From Portulaca oleracea (lineage: Eukaryota; Streptophyta; Magnoliopsida; Caryophyllales; Portulacaceae): 64,000 bases of DNA. Location: NCBI GenBank assembly GCA_029582165.1, contig CM055876.1, forward strand, positions 22,592,817-22,656,816, read 5' to 3'. The number at the start of each line of letters is the position of its first letter. Within the stretch, counting starts at the first letter, position 1. Below are positions 36,822-48,900 of the stretch, in pieces. A program made the position numbers and the translations under genes. A model generated the notes under the pieces. That model ran no database searches, was not told the origin of the DNA, and was given only the letters and a program-made list of their open reading frames with translations.

Positions 36822-38590
36822 TGTAGGGCTCGCAGCCCGGAGGGCACGGTCCCCCACGGAGTGTCGAATTGAATCGACGTGACTCGTGACGCGATTTATC
36901 TTCCTAAGGTGCATTTAGGATTGTTTTATGCACAAAAAGTATTATTTTATAAAATATTATTTCATGTAGTCAACAACTAAGACACGAGCGAACTTTTATC
37001 CTCAAAATTTTGACAACCTTTACCCCTCTAAAAATGGACTAAACCTTGGGACCAAAGAATCTTAGCGTATTTTTTGGGTCAACCAAGGTCCAAGCCTGTT
37101 CTCGACAAGGGCATAGGTCACAAGTGGGTGATCGAATGACATCCCAACCATGAGTACTGACCAAAAATCTGACCCGTAATACAAGATTGATTTGTTATCA
37201 AACCCCTAAGAACCCCTTTATGACCAAAATGACCACCTGGCCCAATCCACTAACCAAGAATCCGCTAGGATTCCTGGATAGTGCACTGCTTCAATATTTC
37301 ATTTTAACCGATATATCAATTTTAAAGATGAAAGTTAATCACTTCATAGATGTCAACTTGCATGAAATAAAAAAAAAAAATGTACAGAGTCGCCAGTTAG
37401 TTTTCAAGCAAAAAACTAACAAAATAAAGTAAAATAACTCCACGATCTTCGAGCCAAAGTCGGGATTGGGGGTAAAGGTGTTAATGCAAGGGGGATGCCC
37501 TTACATCTCCTGCCGAAGCGACCTTTACTAGGTCGGGTCAGCTTAAAAAAAGTTAAAAAAGAACAAAGTTGCCACATTCTTGAATTAACGATGCATGCAA
37601 GCAATTAAAAAAAGTTCAAAACGAAATAAAATACAGCAAATGGGGCGCAAATAATTACATTGTTACATATGAGACCAAATAAAGCAAATAAACAATTACC
37701 CAAACAGAATCTGAAACTGTGGTTAGGCTGACATAACTTTTAAAATCTTCTAGAATTCCTAGGTCGAACCCACGTGTTGAGCGTGACATAGGAAATTCTG
37801 AAACTTACCCTCGACTTAAAAATCCGCTATGATTTCTGCATTCCGAAAAAATGGAAAGATTTTTTTCATGATTTTGATGTGCGGAATACTCAAACTATAC
37901 CTCGCAAAAATCCATCCCAAAACTGATAAACATTGCCCTCTTTGTTGCCTGTTTCGAGGTAGTTTTCCTATGAATCCCCAGAAATCCACTAGGATTCTCT
38001 AGGGGAGAGGAGCGATTCTTTGACATGCAATTGCATCCTAGGTAGTTTTTGATAGTTACCTCTAAAAATCCGCTAGGATTTCTGCATTCCGAAAAATGGA
38101 AAGATTTTTTCTCACGATTTTGATTTGCAGAATACTCAAATTATACCTCGCAAAAATCCATCCCAGAACTGATAAACATTGCCCTCTTTGTTGCCTGCTT
38201 GGAGACAGTTTTCCTATGAATCCTCATAAATCCACAAGGACGTCTCTCACTCTCTCTAGGGAGAGGAGCTATTCTTTGACTTGCAATTGCATCCTAGGTA
38301 GTTTTTGATAGTTACCTCAAAAAATCCGCTAGGATTTGCAGTTGAAACTTGAGCAGTTTTTTAGCAGCTTCAATAATTATTTTCAACAGTTATTACCAAT
38401 CTGCAATTTTGACCAACAAAAGTCCGCTAGGACTTTCGACAAAATAATCCGCTAGGATCTCTCTGGGCCCGAAATAAAAATTCGCTGGAACTTCAATTTT
38501 TGGCTTGAGCTAATTAAAGTCCGCTAGGATTTTCTTTAATCCAAAATCTGTTAGGGCTTCCTGGGCTGGAAAGGGCTAAAATTCAATACA
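36822..38590 (-). mobile_element. LTR fragment of a Ty3-type element, minus orientation
   Basis: The left tip TGTAGGGCTC reads as the end of an LTR on the minus strand. Further in, GAGTCGCCAGTTAG, AACTCCACGATC and GGATTGGGGGTAAAG follow in the same order as their counterparts in the reverse complement of the solo LTR at 23655, so it is a distant relative. The right boundary is not clear and no TATA box was found, so it is probably truncated. Confidence 0.45.
37806..38340. repeat. Tandem duplication of a ~250-bp unit, with dispersed TCCGCTAGGAT motifs
   Basis: Units begin at about 37806 and 38055, with a partial third at 38312; each starts TTACC(T)C and contains GCATTCCGAAAAA, CTCGCAAAAATCCATCCCA and ATTGCATCCTAGGTAG. 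The 11-mer TCCGCTAGGAT or close variants recurs at 37261, 37824, 37985, 38069, 38325, 38423, 38448 and 38520. Confidence 0.8.
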
Positions 38591-38754
38591 ACTTCCTTAG
38601 GCTCGAATATGAATAATAACCTCTCTTCCCCTCCCCTTTCCCTCTATTCCTTCCACAACGAACAAACTATTATTATTTCTAACTTGTTGCGGAACTATGT
38701 CATTAATGACAAAATCTATACTCAAATATCATTCCGTTGAAAAAACTATAAAGG

Positions 38755-39138
38755 GGACCATGATACATATTTTGAGTCAAAATGGTTAATTACCATCTTG
38801 AATTGTCCGTATTTCACATTTTTGAAATTTTTAATAATATTTTTTCTAATAATTATATATATGTATCAATTATAAGAGTATAATACTTATTAGCTAGGTC
38901 AAAAATATAAATAATAGCCTAATTTTATCAATCGTAGTAGAAAATGCATATTTTATGTATAGTTTTATATTTATGAAATAATATAAAAAAATAATTATTT
39001 TTATATTGTTCATAAATTATATTAACTTTCAAAGTAATGAAACATAATTTTATAATGATTTAAATGTCTTAATAAGTGATTTAAGTGAAATGTAAAATAA
39101 TAATTACTTATTTTATATCAAAATATTTATCAATTTAC
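38755..39138. mobile_element. MITE family A, copy 4 (oldest)
   Basis: It follows the family sequence from GGACCATGATAC through AATGGTTAATTACCATCTT to TTTATCAATTT, but is more diverged, has lost the right hairpin, and shows no clear target duplication. Confidence 0.65.
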
Positions 39139-39930
39139 AATAAGCGGAAGAATGACAAGGGAAAAAATAGAGTAACACAACAGTCACGGGTTCTATTACA
39201 TCAATAGATAAAATTTTTCGTTGAATAACGCGTAGATTCAGCGTGATTAACTGGTTCCTTATTACTCAACGCGCATGCTAATGCCCCCACAAATAAACAT
39301 CGATCAATAGACAAATTTTCATGCTTTTTTTTTTCTACAACAAATTCATGCCTTTTCTGTGTAATTTCATACTAAATCATGTGTTTTATGTTAAGAATAG
39401 TAAATCTTGTATTTCCAATTTGTTCATAATTTTATTTCTTTATTTTTTTTTATCTTGTTTTTTGGTTAGTTAGGGAGGTTGGTTATAAATAACCTACCTC
39501 TCCCCCTTGTATCTTGGAGTTGAGATAATCAATAACATCATTTCTCTAATTTCTCTCCCTCTACTCTCTTTAGTTTTCCCCAAATTGGGTGAAATTTAAC
39601 ATTTTAATCATGTACAAATTATGCCTCTTCGGAGACATAATGATCGATAAAATCACGTACAAATTAAATTATCTATATTTATGTTCTTTCATTCATGTTC
39701 ACTACTTGATCAACCATAAAGCACATATTATAAGAATAAAGGATAGAGTTGCGCTATAATTACAAGTATTCCCACACCGTTTATGAGATTATAATAGGTT
39801 TAGAGTGTCATTTTTAAAAACATGGCTGGGAAACAACTTAAACTTTAAATGGTAATTAAAAAAGTTTGGACCACCTTTTGCATACATGCACTTATGCTGG
39901 ATGAGTTGTGGTCTTGAGAAGTAAGCTAGC
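39139..39930. other. Intergenic, downstream of the 156-aa protein gene
   Basis: No coding signal. A TGTATCTTGGAGTTGAGATAATC-like stretch near 39510 looks like a decayed retroelement leader, unsupported. Confidence 0.35.
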
Positions 39931-41348
39931 TTAACCAATGTTAGCAAACTCAACGTTGCCGGTTTCTTGGTTGTGACCGTAATTAGTGTTTCCTCCGGCG
40001 TTAATGACAAATCTACCTTTCTGGGGAATATTAATAGCCGGAGCACATCCAGGAGCAGCGTTATTGGCAGCTCTCACATTCCCTGCTTTTTGGTTGCCTT
40101 TCATGTTGATGTTACGCCCAGCATCTATCTCCCACACTTGCTCTGAATCTGCACTTCATGCATCATCAAACTTCTCAACTCGTCAGCCAAGGCTACGTAT
40201 TACACGTACAGTACACTAGGGTTCTGAGCTCAACACATATTTAGACCATCATACTGGTTTTGGCACAATATACTTTAAGTTATGATTAATTATCAATATA
40301 AGGGGTGTAACATATGATCCATGACAGTCAACAAATACAAACCACACCCTCATCGAATCAATTCTATTTATTGGACATATTTTACAGACTTTTTTGTAAA
40401 TTTACTAAATTAAGATTTAATGTTATTTTATAAAATTTATACGTGGAATTATATTTATATAAGTTCAATTTTCGATTTAAAACGTGTCATATAACTTCTA
40501 CACTAAGTTTAGACGCTTAAGGCTCCGTTATTTTAATGGTGCGCTGCGGTGTGGTAATGGTGCGGTGCGGTGCGGTGGAATTTGAAAAAATACGGTAAAT
40601 TGTGGTGGAAATTGTGGTAGGTGGGGAGAGAGAATGTAAAAAGTAGATGAGAAAAGTGAGGAAAGAGAAAAGTAAGAAGCTATTTTGGTAATGATTGTGG
40701 TTAAGTGTGGTGGAATATTGAGTAAGTTATCGCATAAAAGAACAGGGCTTAAATGTCATGTCAAGATTTATATCATTTTCATAACTACTTCCTCCGTTCC
40801 ACATTAATTGTCGTCTTTAGAAATTATGCAGACAAATTTAAAAGTGTTTGACCATAAGTATTTCAATATATACAATGAGTTGCTATATAAAATGAAAGAA
40901 AAATACTATCATAAAAGTGTAGTATTGGAATTGTTAATAACATATTATGTAAGAAATTATGAATCAAAGAGTGATATTGAGGACTGTAAAAGTCAAATGA
41001 TGACAATTAATATGAAATATAAGGGTAATTTATCATCCTAGGACACAAGCATATATAGAGCAACTAGTGCTAGTCTTGATTCATACTTTGCTTACCTTGT
41101 GGAGGCGGTGGATTGTAAGGGTAGGCAGTTGGTGGCTGAACCATGTTGCCGTAACCTGCCGCGTGGTTATTAGTGCTTGGATATCCTGCAGGTGGCAAGC
41201 TCAGGGCAGAAGACACTGGAGAAGGCGGCAGTGGGGCCGAACTCGGAATAACACCTGAAGAAGAAGAAGAGGAGGAGGTTCCATGGTGAATATGGCTGCT
41301 GTCAGGGTATCCCCTTTCTTTGAACAGTTTTTTGAAAGGATTTCTCAT
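39931..41348 (-). CDS. Two-exon gene for a Pro/Ser-rich protein with two C-terminal Gly/Asn repeats (156 aa)
   Basis: Exon 1 is 41348-41096 (ATG at 41348; donor CAAG|GTAAGC). Exon 2 is 40148-39931 (acceptor GTGCAG|ATTC; stop TAA). The join is in phase and gives 156 residues. Residues 1-12 are basic (KKLFKER), 24-53 are Ser/Pro-rich, and 54-84 are Pro/Tyr/Asn-rich. Two repeats follow: about 92-114 (IDAGRNINMKGNQKAGNVRA) and 133-154 (INAGGNTNYGHNQETGNVEF), linked by 18 residues. Repeat 1 aligns with repeat 1 of the 28565-28879 protein (AGRN-x-N-x-x-G-x-Q). No signal peptide or membrane span is seen. The 947-bp intron holds three MITEs. Family and function are unknown; splicing is inferred from sequence only. 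Confidence 0.6.
40240..40781. mobile_element. MITE family B, copy 4, split by another MITE
   Basis: Diverged copy. CCACACCCTCATCGAATCAATTC and GACATATTTTACAGAC match the family interior, and GTCAAGATTTATATCATTTTC matches its right end beyond the insert at 40520-40748. It lies in the intron of the 156-aa gene. Confidence 0.5.
40520..40748. mobile_element. PIF-like MITE with GGTGCGG-rich interior
   Basis: Ends AGGCTCCGTTATTTTAATGG and the complement of AGCCCTGTTCTTTTATGCG are bounded by TTA/TAA-like bases. The inside has GGTGCGGTGCGGTGCGG and GGTGGAAATTGTGGTAGG. A related copy lies at 52465-52702. Confidence 0.6.
40788..41025. mobile_element. Stowaway MITE in the intron of the 156-aa gene
   Basis: 238 bp. 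Ends CTTCCTCCGTTCCACATTAA and the complement of TTAATATGAAATATAAGGG are flanked by TA at 40786-40787 and 41026-41027. It sits about 70 bp from the 5' splice site. Confidence 0.7.
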
Positions 41349-41944
41349 GTGGCTTGCGGAGGCTAAAATTAAAGAGGAGGGATAGAGCTAGGAATTACGC
41401 TAAAACATGCACGTACGTAATTTAAGTGCTTAACTTTGACATGTATAGCATATCGAATGGCCTAACAAGGAATAAGAAAAAGAGGGGGTGGCCATGGTGG
41501 GAATCTCATCTTAATCATATGTCCATGTCTTGTGCACTACTTGTCTAGCAACCACAAATTCAGACAACTTTTCCAACTGAATTTATGCCTTGTCTGCTAC
41601 AGTAAAACTTGTCTTTATTTAAGTATCTGCTACTGAATTTCATTCATTTCAATTCGGTCCCTCGCTTTGCTAAATTTTAATTAAGGCATGATTAGGAAGA
41701 ATACAATACATATCACATGCATCTAGGTAGATATGAGTCAACAATTATGTTATTGGGAGTAAACAACGGATATCCATGAGTGAACAATTATGCTATTGAG
41801 GGTGAATAATCGGGAGATATGAGTGAATGGTTATGCTATTTAAAGTGAACAATGTTCATATTTGGAGCACATGTTCCAAGAACATGTAATAAATTGCAGG
41901 AAGAATGCAAGACCTGTCCCACACTGAGAATACTCTATATATGT
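41349..41944. other. Upstream region of the 156-aa gene
   Basis: No clear TATA box was recognised. A few GAGTGAACAATTATG-like words repeat near 41735-41850. Confidence 0.4.
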
Positions 41945-42183
41945 CAAAATTTTATGTGGGGAAAAGGTTGGAAATTCCAACCAATTTTGATAAAATGGTT
42001 GGAAATTTTTCCTACCATCCTTTTTTTCCTACTATTTGAAAATGGTTGGAAAAATGGTTAGTAATCCAACCATTTTCCAACCATTTTCAAATAGTATGAA
42101 AAATGATGGTAGAAAAAATTTCCAACCATTTTAACAAAAGTGGTAGGAACTTTAACCATTTCCCTCACATAAAATTTTTGAAA
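41945..42183. mobile_element. Fold-back element built of CCAACCATTTT words
   Basis: Left end AAAATTTTATGTGGGG pairs with right end CCCTCACATAAAATTTT, and the interior (ATGGTTGG / CCAACCAT, about six copies) pairs across a centre near 42065. A short non-autonomous palindrome of about 240 bp. Confidence 0.7.
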
Positions 42184-42904
42184 AAATAATTAGAATATGA
42201 AATGGTTACTAAAATAGTTGGCTTTTCCAACCATTTTAATTTAGTTTTAAGTGTTATAAGTTATCTTGACTCTAAAGACTCTCCAGTGTGGTTATTAGAC
42301 ATTTGGATTCAAATCTCGTGTATTGGTCCTTGTGTTTCATTTGCACTGGAAAAAATAATTAGAATATGAAATGGTTACTTCTTTCGTATTGAAGAAGAGT
42401 AAGTGCGCTGTTAGCGGTTGAGAATATCTTTTTAAGCTGTCTCTTTTAGATGGAACACAATGGTGTCCTTTTTATCAAAGCTTGAGAGCAAAAATCAAGC
42501 AATATGTAATAACATTTACTCACCAACTAACCCCATTATTAAAACCCCCTGTCACCCTCCTTTTACATGTTACTAGCAATATTGATTACTTAATGACCTA
42601 GATTAAGAAAAAATAATGAAAAAAGAAGAAGCCTATAATTAGCTTTTTCTATTTGCAGGGGAATAAGATATTTGTCTTTTGTGGGCTGTTAAGACATCCT
42701 ATTTCTATCTCATGTTAACTTTCTGTTGAGTCATTTACTAGCTTTGCTGATTTGGGCTTGAAAGAGAACACAGTGAGTAATTGTTGTACATCCCTTGTAA
42801 TCTTTGAATAAATTCTTAGAAAATTGTTGAGCTTTGTTCATAGTTGATTTCGCAATAAGGGTTTATTTTTTTTCTATGAAAAAACAATGAGCAACAACTA
42901 TTGA
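42184..42904. other. Upstream region of the kinesin-7 gene
   Basis: AT-rich, presumably promoter and 5' untranslated region. I see no strong TATA box and no clear cluster of mitotic AACGG elements. Confidence 0.4.
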
Positions 42905-45900
42905 ATGAGTGATATTGAAGCTGAAAATTTGGATACAATCGAGATGCAAGGAACAATGCTTGGTCGGGAGGAGAAGATTTTGGTGTTGGTGAGGTTGAGG
43001 CCATTGAGTGAGAAAGAGATTACGAAGAATGAAGTGGTGGATTGGGAATGCATCAACAAAAGCACAATCTTGTATAGAAACAGTCTTCAAGAGCGCTCTG
43101 GGCTTCCCACGGTGTATTCATTTGGTAAGTGAAATTTGATGTTGAAAAATTGTTTGGAGTTAAAGGTAGATTCACATTGAGTCAAGTAATCTGCTTTTTG
43201 GAAGAAAAAAATATATATTGTTGTTTTTTTTGGTATTAAAGTAAATTTATATAATATTTGTCATAATTCATAAAAAGTCAGGTAAGCAGTCAACTCAATA
43301 TTATTTTTATCAAAGAGTGTATTATATTCTACTTAATTATAGTTTTATGTTCTACTTAATTATAGTTTAGTGCAGTGTTAACATAATTGAAGATATTTTT
43401 ACTTCTAAGGCATCGTTCTTTTGTGCGTTGCGTTGGAAATGGTTAAAAAGTGATGATAATTTGCGTTATGTTGCGTTGCGTTTGGCTGCATTAACGCATA
43501 AAAGAACGATACCTAAAAAATACAACTTTTATTTACATTTTTATTTTATTTTTATTTTTTGTTTGTCAAATAAAAAAAAGCATTCTTGAGCCTTTAATTA
43601 ATTTGACTGTTTGAATAAATATCAAGTCGACTTCTACTGCATTTGCTGGTTATTACTTGTGTTTGTGTTGATTTGCGATTACTATTCTTAAATTTTGTGT
43701 CTATTAATAACATTTTATTGCTTATACAGTCCAAATATTGAGAAAAATTGATCATATGTGAATGTAATGCTAATTACTTGAATTTAAGTTAGGTGTAATT
43801 GTTGAATCATCTTAAATAAGTTGATAGCAACTTTTACATTTTGTTTTTATTTATTTTTAAATTTAGTTAATTAGATGTAAAATTTTCAATTACTTAGTTT
43901 CAAATTTTGACCCCTCTAAATTTAGTTTCTACATTCGCCTCTAATTGTGTTGGTTACAGTTTTTTTTTTTTTTTTTTCATTCAATCTAGGGAATGGACCA
44001 AGGGTTGGGAAACTACACCCGAGGGTGTTCTTTGATTTGTGTTGATGTCACATGTACTGGAATTTGCTCATGTTTATTTACTTATTTAATTTTTAGTCTT
44101 TATCTAATAAATTGAGCTCTCATCTTTCTCAAACATGATGACTTTTATGTGGTTTTAAATTTCTTAAGATCATACAGAATGATAGATATTTTATAATATC
44201 CAAAAAAACTGCTTGTACATAATGTAGAAACTTACATTTTTGTCTTGCTTATACCTTTGGGCAGACAGGGTATTCTCAGGTGATAGCTCTACAAGGCAGG
44301 TTTATGAGGAAGGGACAAAGGAAATTGCCCTTTCTGTTGTTAGTGGCATCAATTGTAAGTAGAGCAATGTTTCTTTGTACTTAGTACATAGCAAGATGTC
44401 TTTCCTTGATACAATGTAAATCATTTGACAAAATCAATTTCCTCCTCAGCGAGCATTTTTGCTTATGGACAAACAAGCAGTGGGAAAACATATACCATGA
44501 ATGGTATAACTGAGTATACGGTAGCAGATATATATGACTATATACAAAGGGTAATGAAAATCTAGGAACTCATTGTATTTTCTGTTCTACTCTTCTAACT
44601 CACTCGTCTATTTCTAAAATAACATTTTCATGTATTACAGCATGAAGAAAGAGCATTTGTTCTAAAATTCTCTGCAATGGAGATCTACAATGAAAATGTT
44701 AGGGACCTTCTCAGCACAGATAGTAGCCCTCTTAGGATATTGGATGATCCCGAGGTAAATCCCATATCCTTGGGGAGAACATACTGTTGGAATGAAGATA
44801 TTCTAATATTTTTTCATTTATAACAGAAAGGAACTATTGTAGAAAAGCTGACAGAGGAAACTCTAACAGATTGGAACCATTTAAAGAAACTTATATCTAT
44901 TTGTGAAGGTAAAATATGATACATTTTAAGTAGGTTCTACACTTGTTTTCGCTTCGATGTTAACTAGGCTATATCATGACATTACAGCCCAAAGGAAGAT
45001 AGGAGAGACCTCATTAAATGAACAAAGCTCAAGATCTCATCAAATTCTTAAATTGGTATTCACCACTCACATTCTTCATTGTTTGGACCCTTTTTCAACC
45101 TTTTGGGTTACTAATACCGTTCTTTGTATACGTACATTCATGATTTGCAGACAATTGAGAGTTCTGCACGAGAGTTCATTGGCAAGGAAAACTCAAGTAC
45201 CCTTTCAGCTAGTGTGGTAAGAACACAAAGTTGCTTTTCATCTTTGTTTGGCCAATTATGCAAGTTTTTAAGTAAGGTGTGAAGCAATGCACTCATGAAT
45301 AGTAAGCATGCATGGACATTCCATTTAGATATTCCATATTTAGATATTCCATTTCTGGATATATCTTAAGGAGGTTCAAGCTCACCATTCAATTCTGTAT
45401 GTACAGTTTTTTATTGATCTAGCCGGAAGCGAGCGTGCATCTCAGGCGATGTCAGTTGGTGCACGGTTGAAGGAAGGATGCCACATAAATCGTAGTCTGC
45501 TGACGCTAGGAAATGTAATCCGCAAGCTTAGGTACTTCAATAATTCAACTCTCAAGTATCTTTTTCAAACCTCCTTGACAAGCTATCAATATGTAGCCAG
45601 ATGTTTGAGTGGGGTCATCTTAAGCTCATGTTACATGTTAGCCTACATCTTGTCTAGATGCTACCAATTTTGTTAGTTTCAATAGAAGTAGGATGCAGTT
45701 AAAGGATTAATGAATTGAATAAGTTGGAAAAACTTGGTGTCATAAAGTCATGCCCAATTCATCTTGGAACCATGAACTTGTATCCTTTTTTAAGTATAGT
45801 TTTATATCCTTTAGTATTTGTTTTGGGGCATAGAATTCTTTGGAGTTGTTGATTTCATCTTTGGTGAGTGCTTTGGTTCTAAATTGCTAATAAAAGTAGC

Positions 45901-48900
45901 ATTTGTATAGATAAATTGACATAGTGACTTTTGATTGAATGTTGAGATCATTGTCATTGTGATTTGCTGCAGGAAAGGAAGACAAGCACACATCAATTAC
46001 AGGGATTCTAAACTGACACGAATCCTGCAGCCCTGTTTAGGAGGCAATGCTAGAACAAGTATCATCTGCACACTGAACCCTGCACGGAGTCATGTGGAGC
46101 AGTCTAGGAACACCCTCTTGTTTGCTAGTTGTGCCAAAGAGGTCTGCACAAATGCAAAGGTGAACATTGTCATGTCTGACAAAGCCTTGGTAAAACACTT
46201 GCAGAAAGAATTAGCCAGGATGGAGGGTGAGTTAAGAAGTCCACCACCCACATCTTCATCTTGTAAATGTTCGGCGATAATCAAAAAGAAAGATCTTCAA
46301 ATAAACAAGGTATTACCATCTAATAGTGTCGGTGATCTGCCTATCATAGTCGTCACAAGTGAAGGATTAGCATGTTTAGCACTTTAGTTGCTACACATCT
46401 AGTTGTTCATTTTGTATGATATTTTGTTTCTATTTCCTTTTGCTGTATATTTTTCATAATTAATGTGCTTTCCAATTCCTTTTTAATTTTGATTAAGATT
46501 GTTGAATGATCATTGTCCAGAAGAATTGCACTTTAATGTGATAAAAAAAATTGTCGTTAACAATATGGATGCTAATCTTCCATGACCTTGTTGAGTAAAG
46601 TACTTTATGCATGTGAGCTATTATATAGTGCTTTCTGAAATATTGAATGAAGGAGGTTGATTAGCTTCATCCAATTTTCCCCATAATTCATAGATGAAGA
46701 AGGAGATCAGAGAGCTTACTAAACAACGAGATTTTGCTGAATCATGGGTTGAGGATTTGTTGCAGCTGATTGAAAATGGACAGTCACCAATTAACGATAA
46801 GGTATCAATTATAGAGGTAGTATTGTGTAATTCGTTCCAACAGTCATGATCATTGAAAACATTCTTTCATATATCAACTTATTAATACTCATAATAAAAT
46901 TACAACAAAAAATACTGAGAGATGTTTCTTTGGTCTGTTATTTGTCATTTTGTTTTCCTGAGCAGAAGGCGCATAAACAAAAGGGTAAGTGGAATACACA
47001 GGCCAAGTGGGATGATGAATATTCAATATCAGAATCAAGTGTGAATGGCCATAATTATGGTGTAAGTCCCATGGAAAATCCATCATTACAGGGAATAGAT
47101 CATGAGGAAGAGAGTGCCTCCGAAATGGTTGATACCTATGAGGAGCATAAAGTCGTTGGATGTGTTGACATGGAAGAACCTGGAGCTGCTAGTGGTAGAT
47201 TCCAGTTTCATGTATCGCCAACTGGTGAGAATGAACAAACAATGTTAGCTACATCTTCCATTGGAAGTGCACAAGTTGCTGCCAATCACGACATCTTAAG
47301 CAGAAGCGGACATCAAAACAGCTTTCCACATCCTAAACCGGAGGAAAGGTTTGAGGATGATCACAGGAGCACTAATTTGTTTGCTAGTCCTTACTATGAG
47401 AGTTTATCCCCATGGAATGATACAGTTGGTGGATCAAGTTACAGGAGCGCAATCGTCAGTAGGAGTCAGAGCGATGCATCGATTTTCATCAACACCTTAT
47501 CCATCCCTTCTGAAAAGGAACAGTATTCCGAGGGAACACCTCACGGTGAAGATGAGATGGACTCCATAGGGAGGGCTGGAAGGTCAACAAAGTTGCCAAG
47601 GACTGCCTCTGGCTCATCGGCAGCGACACAGTTCATTGATGACTCAAAATCTACTGCCTTTGGAGAGGAAGAGTATTCTGAAAGAACTCCAATTGAATTT
47701 GACAAGGATTTCAAGGGGAGACGTGGAGGATTGAGAAACATTGGCTTACTAGACTATGATGGAAAATCTACAAGGCTGTCAAGGAATGACTCCCACTCAT
47801 CTGCAGAAGCTGATCTTATTGATGATTTGAAGTCTCCAAGCAGGAACCATATGATGGATGAGGAACTTACTAGTGTGCATGCGTTTGTTGCTCTTCTCAA
47901 GGATGCCAAGATTCAGTACGAAAACCAACTTGGAGATGGCCTGGTCAGTCCATAACCAGTTTTCTGCTATTTTAAATTTTAATTGATTCCTTAATTTCCT
48001 ACTGCTTATTGATAAGAGGAATTTACAGCAGACTATTATGGAAAAAAGGGTAAGATGATGTTTTCTTGTAGCATCAACATACTAAGGGAAAGATAGCTTC
48101 AGGGTCTATTTTGTCTTGCACAGCTAGAGTTGATTCTGCAACTAGTTCACTAAATTCGAATAATTTTCCTTATTATTCAAATTGAAATTTGGATTATATG
48201 GCCTTTCCTAAACTATTGCTTCATGTAACATCCTTTCTGTTGATTTTCCAGGTGCTTAAGGAGTTGAAAAAGACCTTGAGAGATGCGGGATTAGATCCTA
48301 ATCCTATGCATTCGCCAGAGAATTCTTTGGATTGGCCTCAACAATTTGAGAAAATGCAGAGGGCAATAATAGAGTTATGGCATACTTGCAATGTTTCATT
48401 GGTGCATAGGACCTACTTCTTCCTGCTCTTTAAAGGTGATCCTACAGATTCCATTTACCTTGAGGTAGAGCTGAGGCGACTCACCTTCCTTAAGGATGCA
48501 TTTTCTCAAGGAAATCGTGTTGTGAAATCTGGACGAGGAGCTCAATCACTTGCTTCAAGGTTATACCGCTTCTCATTCTTTTCTTTCTCTTATAAATGCA
48601 TGTTTGTGCAGTTTAGCAGAGTTGTTAAAGTACAGGAGACATCGATTATTGTTGAGTACTTCAATGCAAGGCTTAGCTACACTTACAAGTTGTAGTTGTA
48701 CTTGTGAGGTTGAACCATACCGAAAGTACTAAGAAAAATCTGTTTGGTTTTTGAAACAGTGGGAAGGCACTTCGAAGGGAAAGGGGAACACTAAGCAAGT
48801 TGATCAATAAACGATACTCAGACGATGAAAAGAAGAAATTATTCAACAAATGGGGCATCAAACTGGATTCTAAGCGCAGGCGGCTACAGCTTGTTTCAAA

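Noticed and set aside
46846..46965. Upstream extension of the long kinesin exon to an ATG at 46846
   Set aside because: This part is intron 10; the exon starts at 46966 after GAGCAG and joins in phase.
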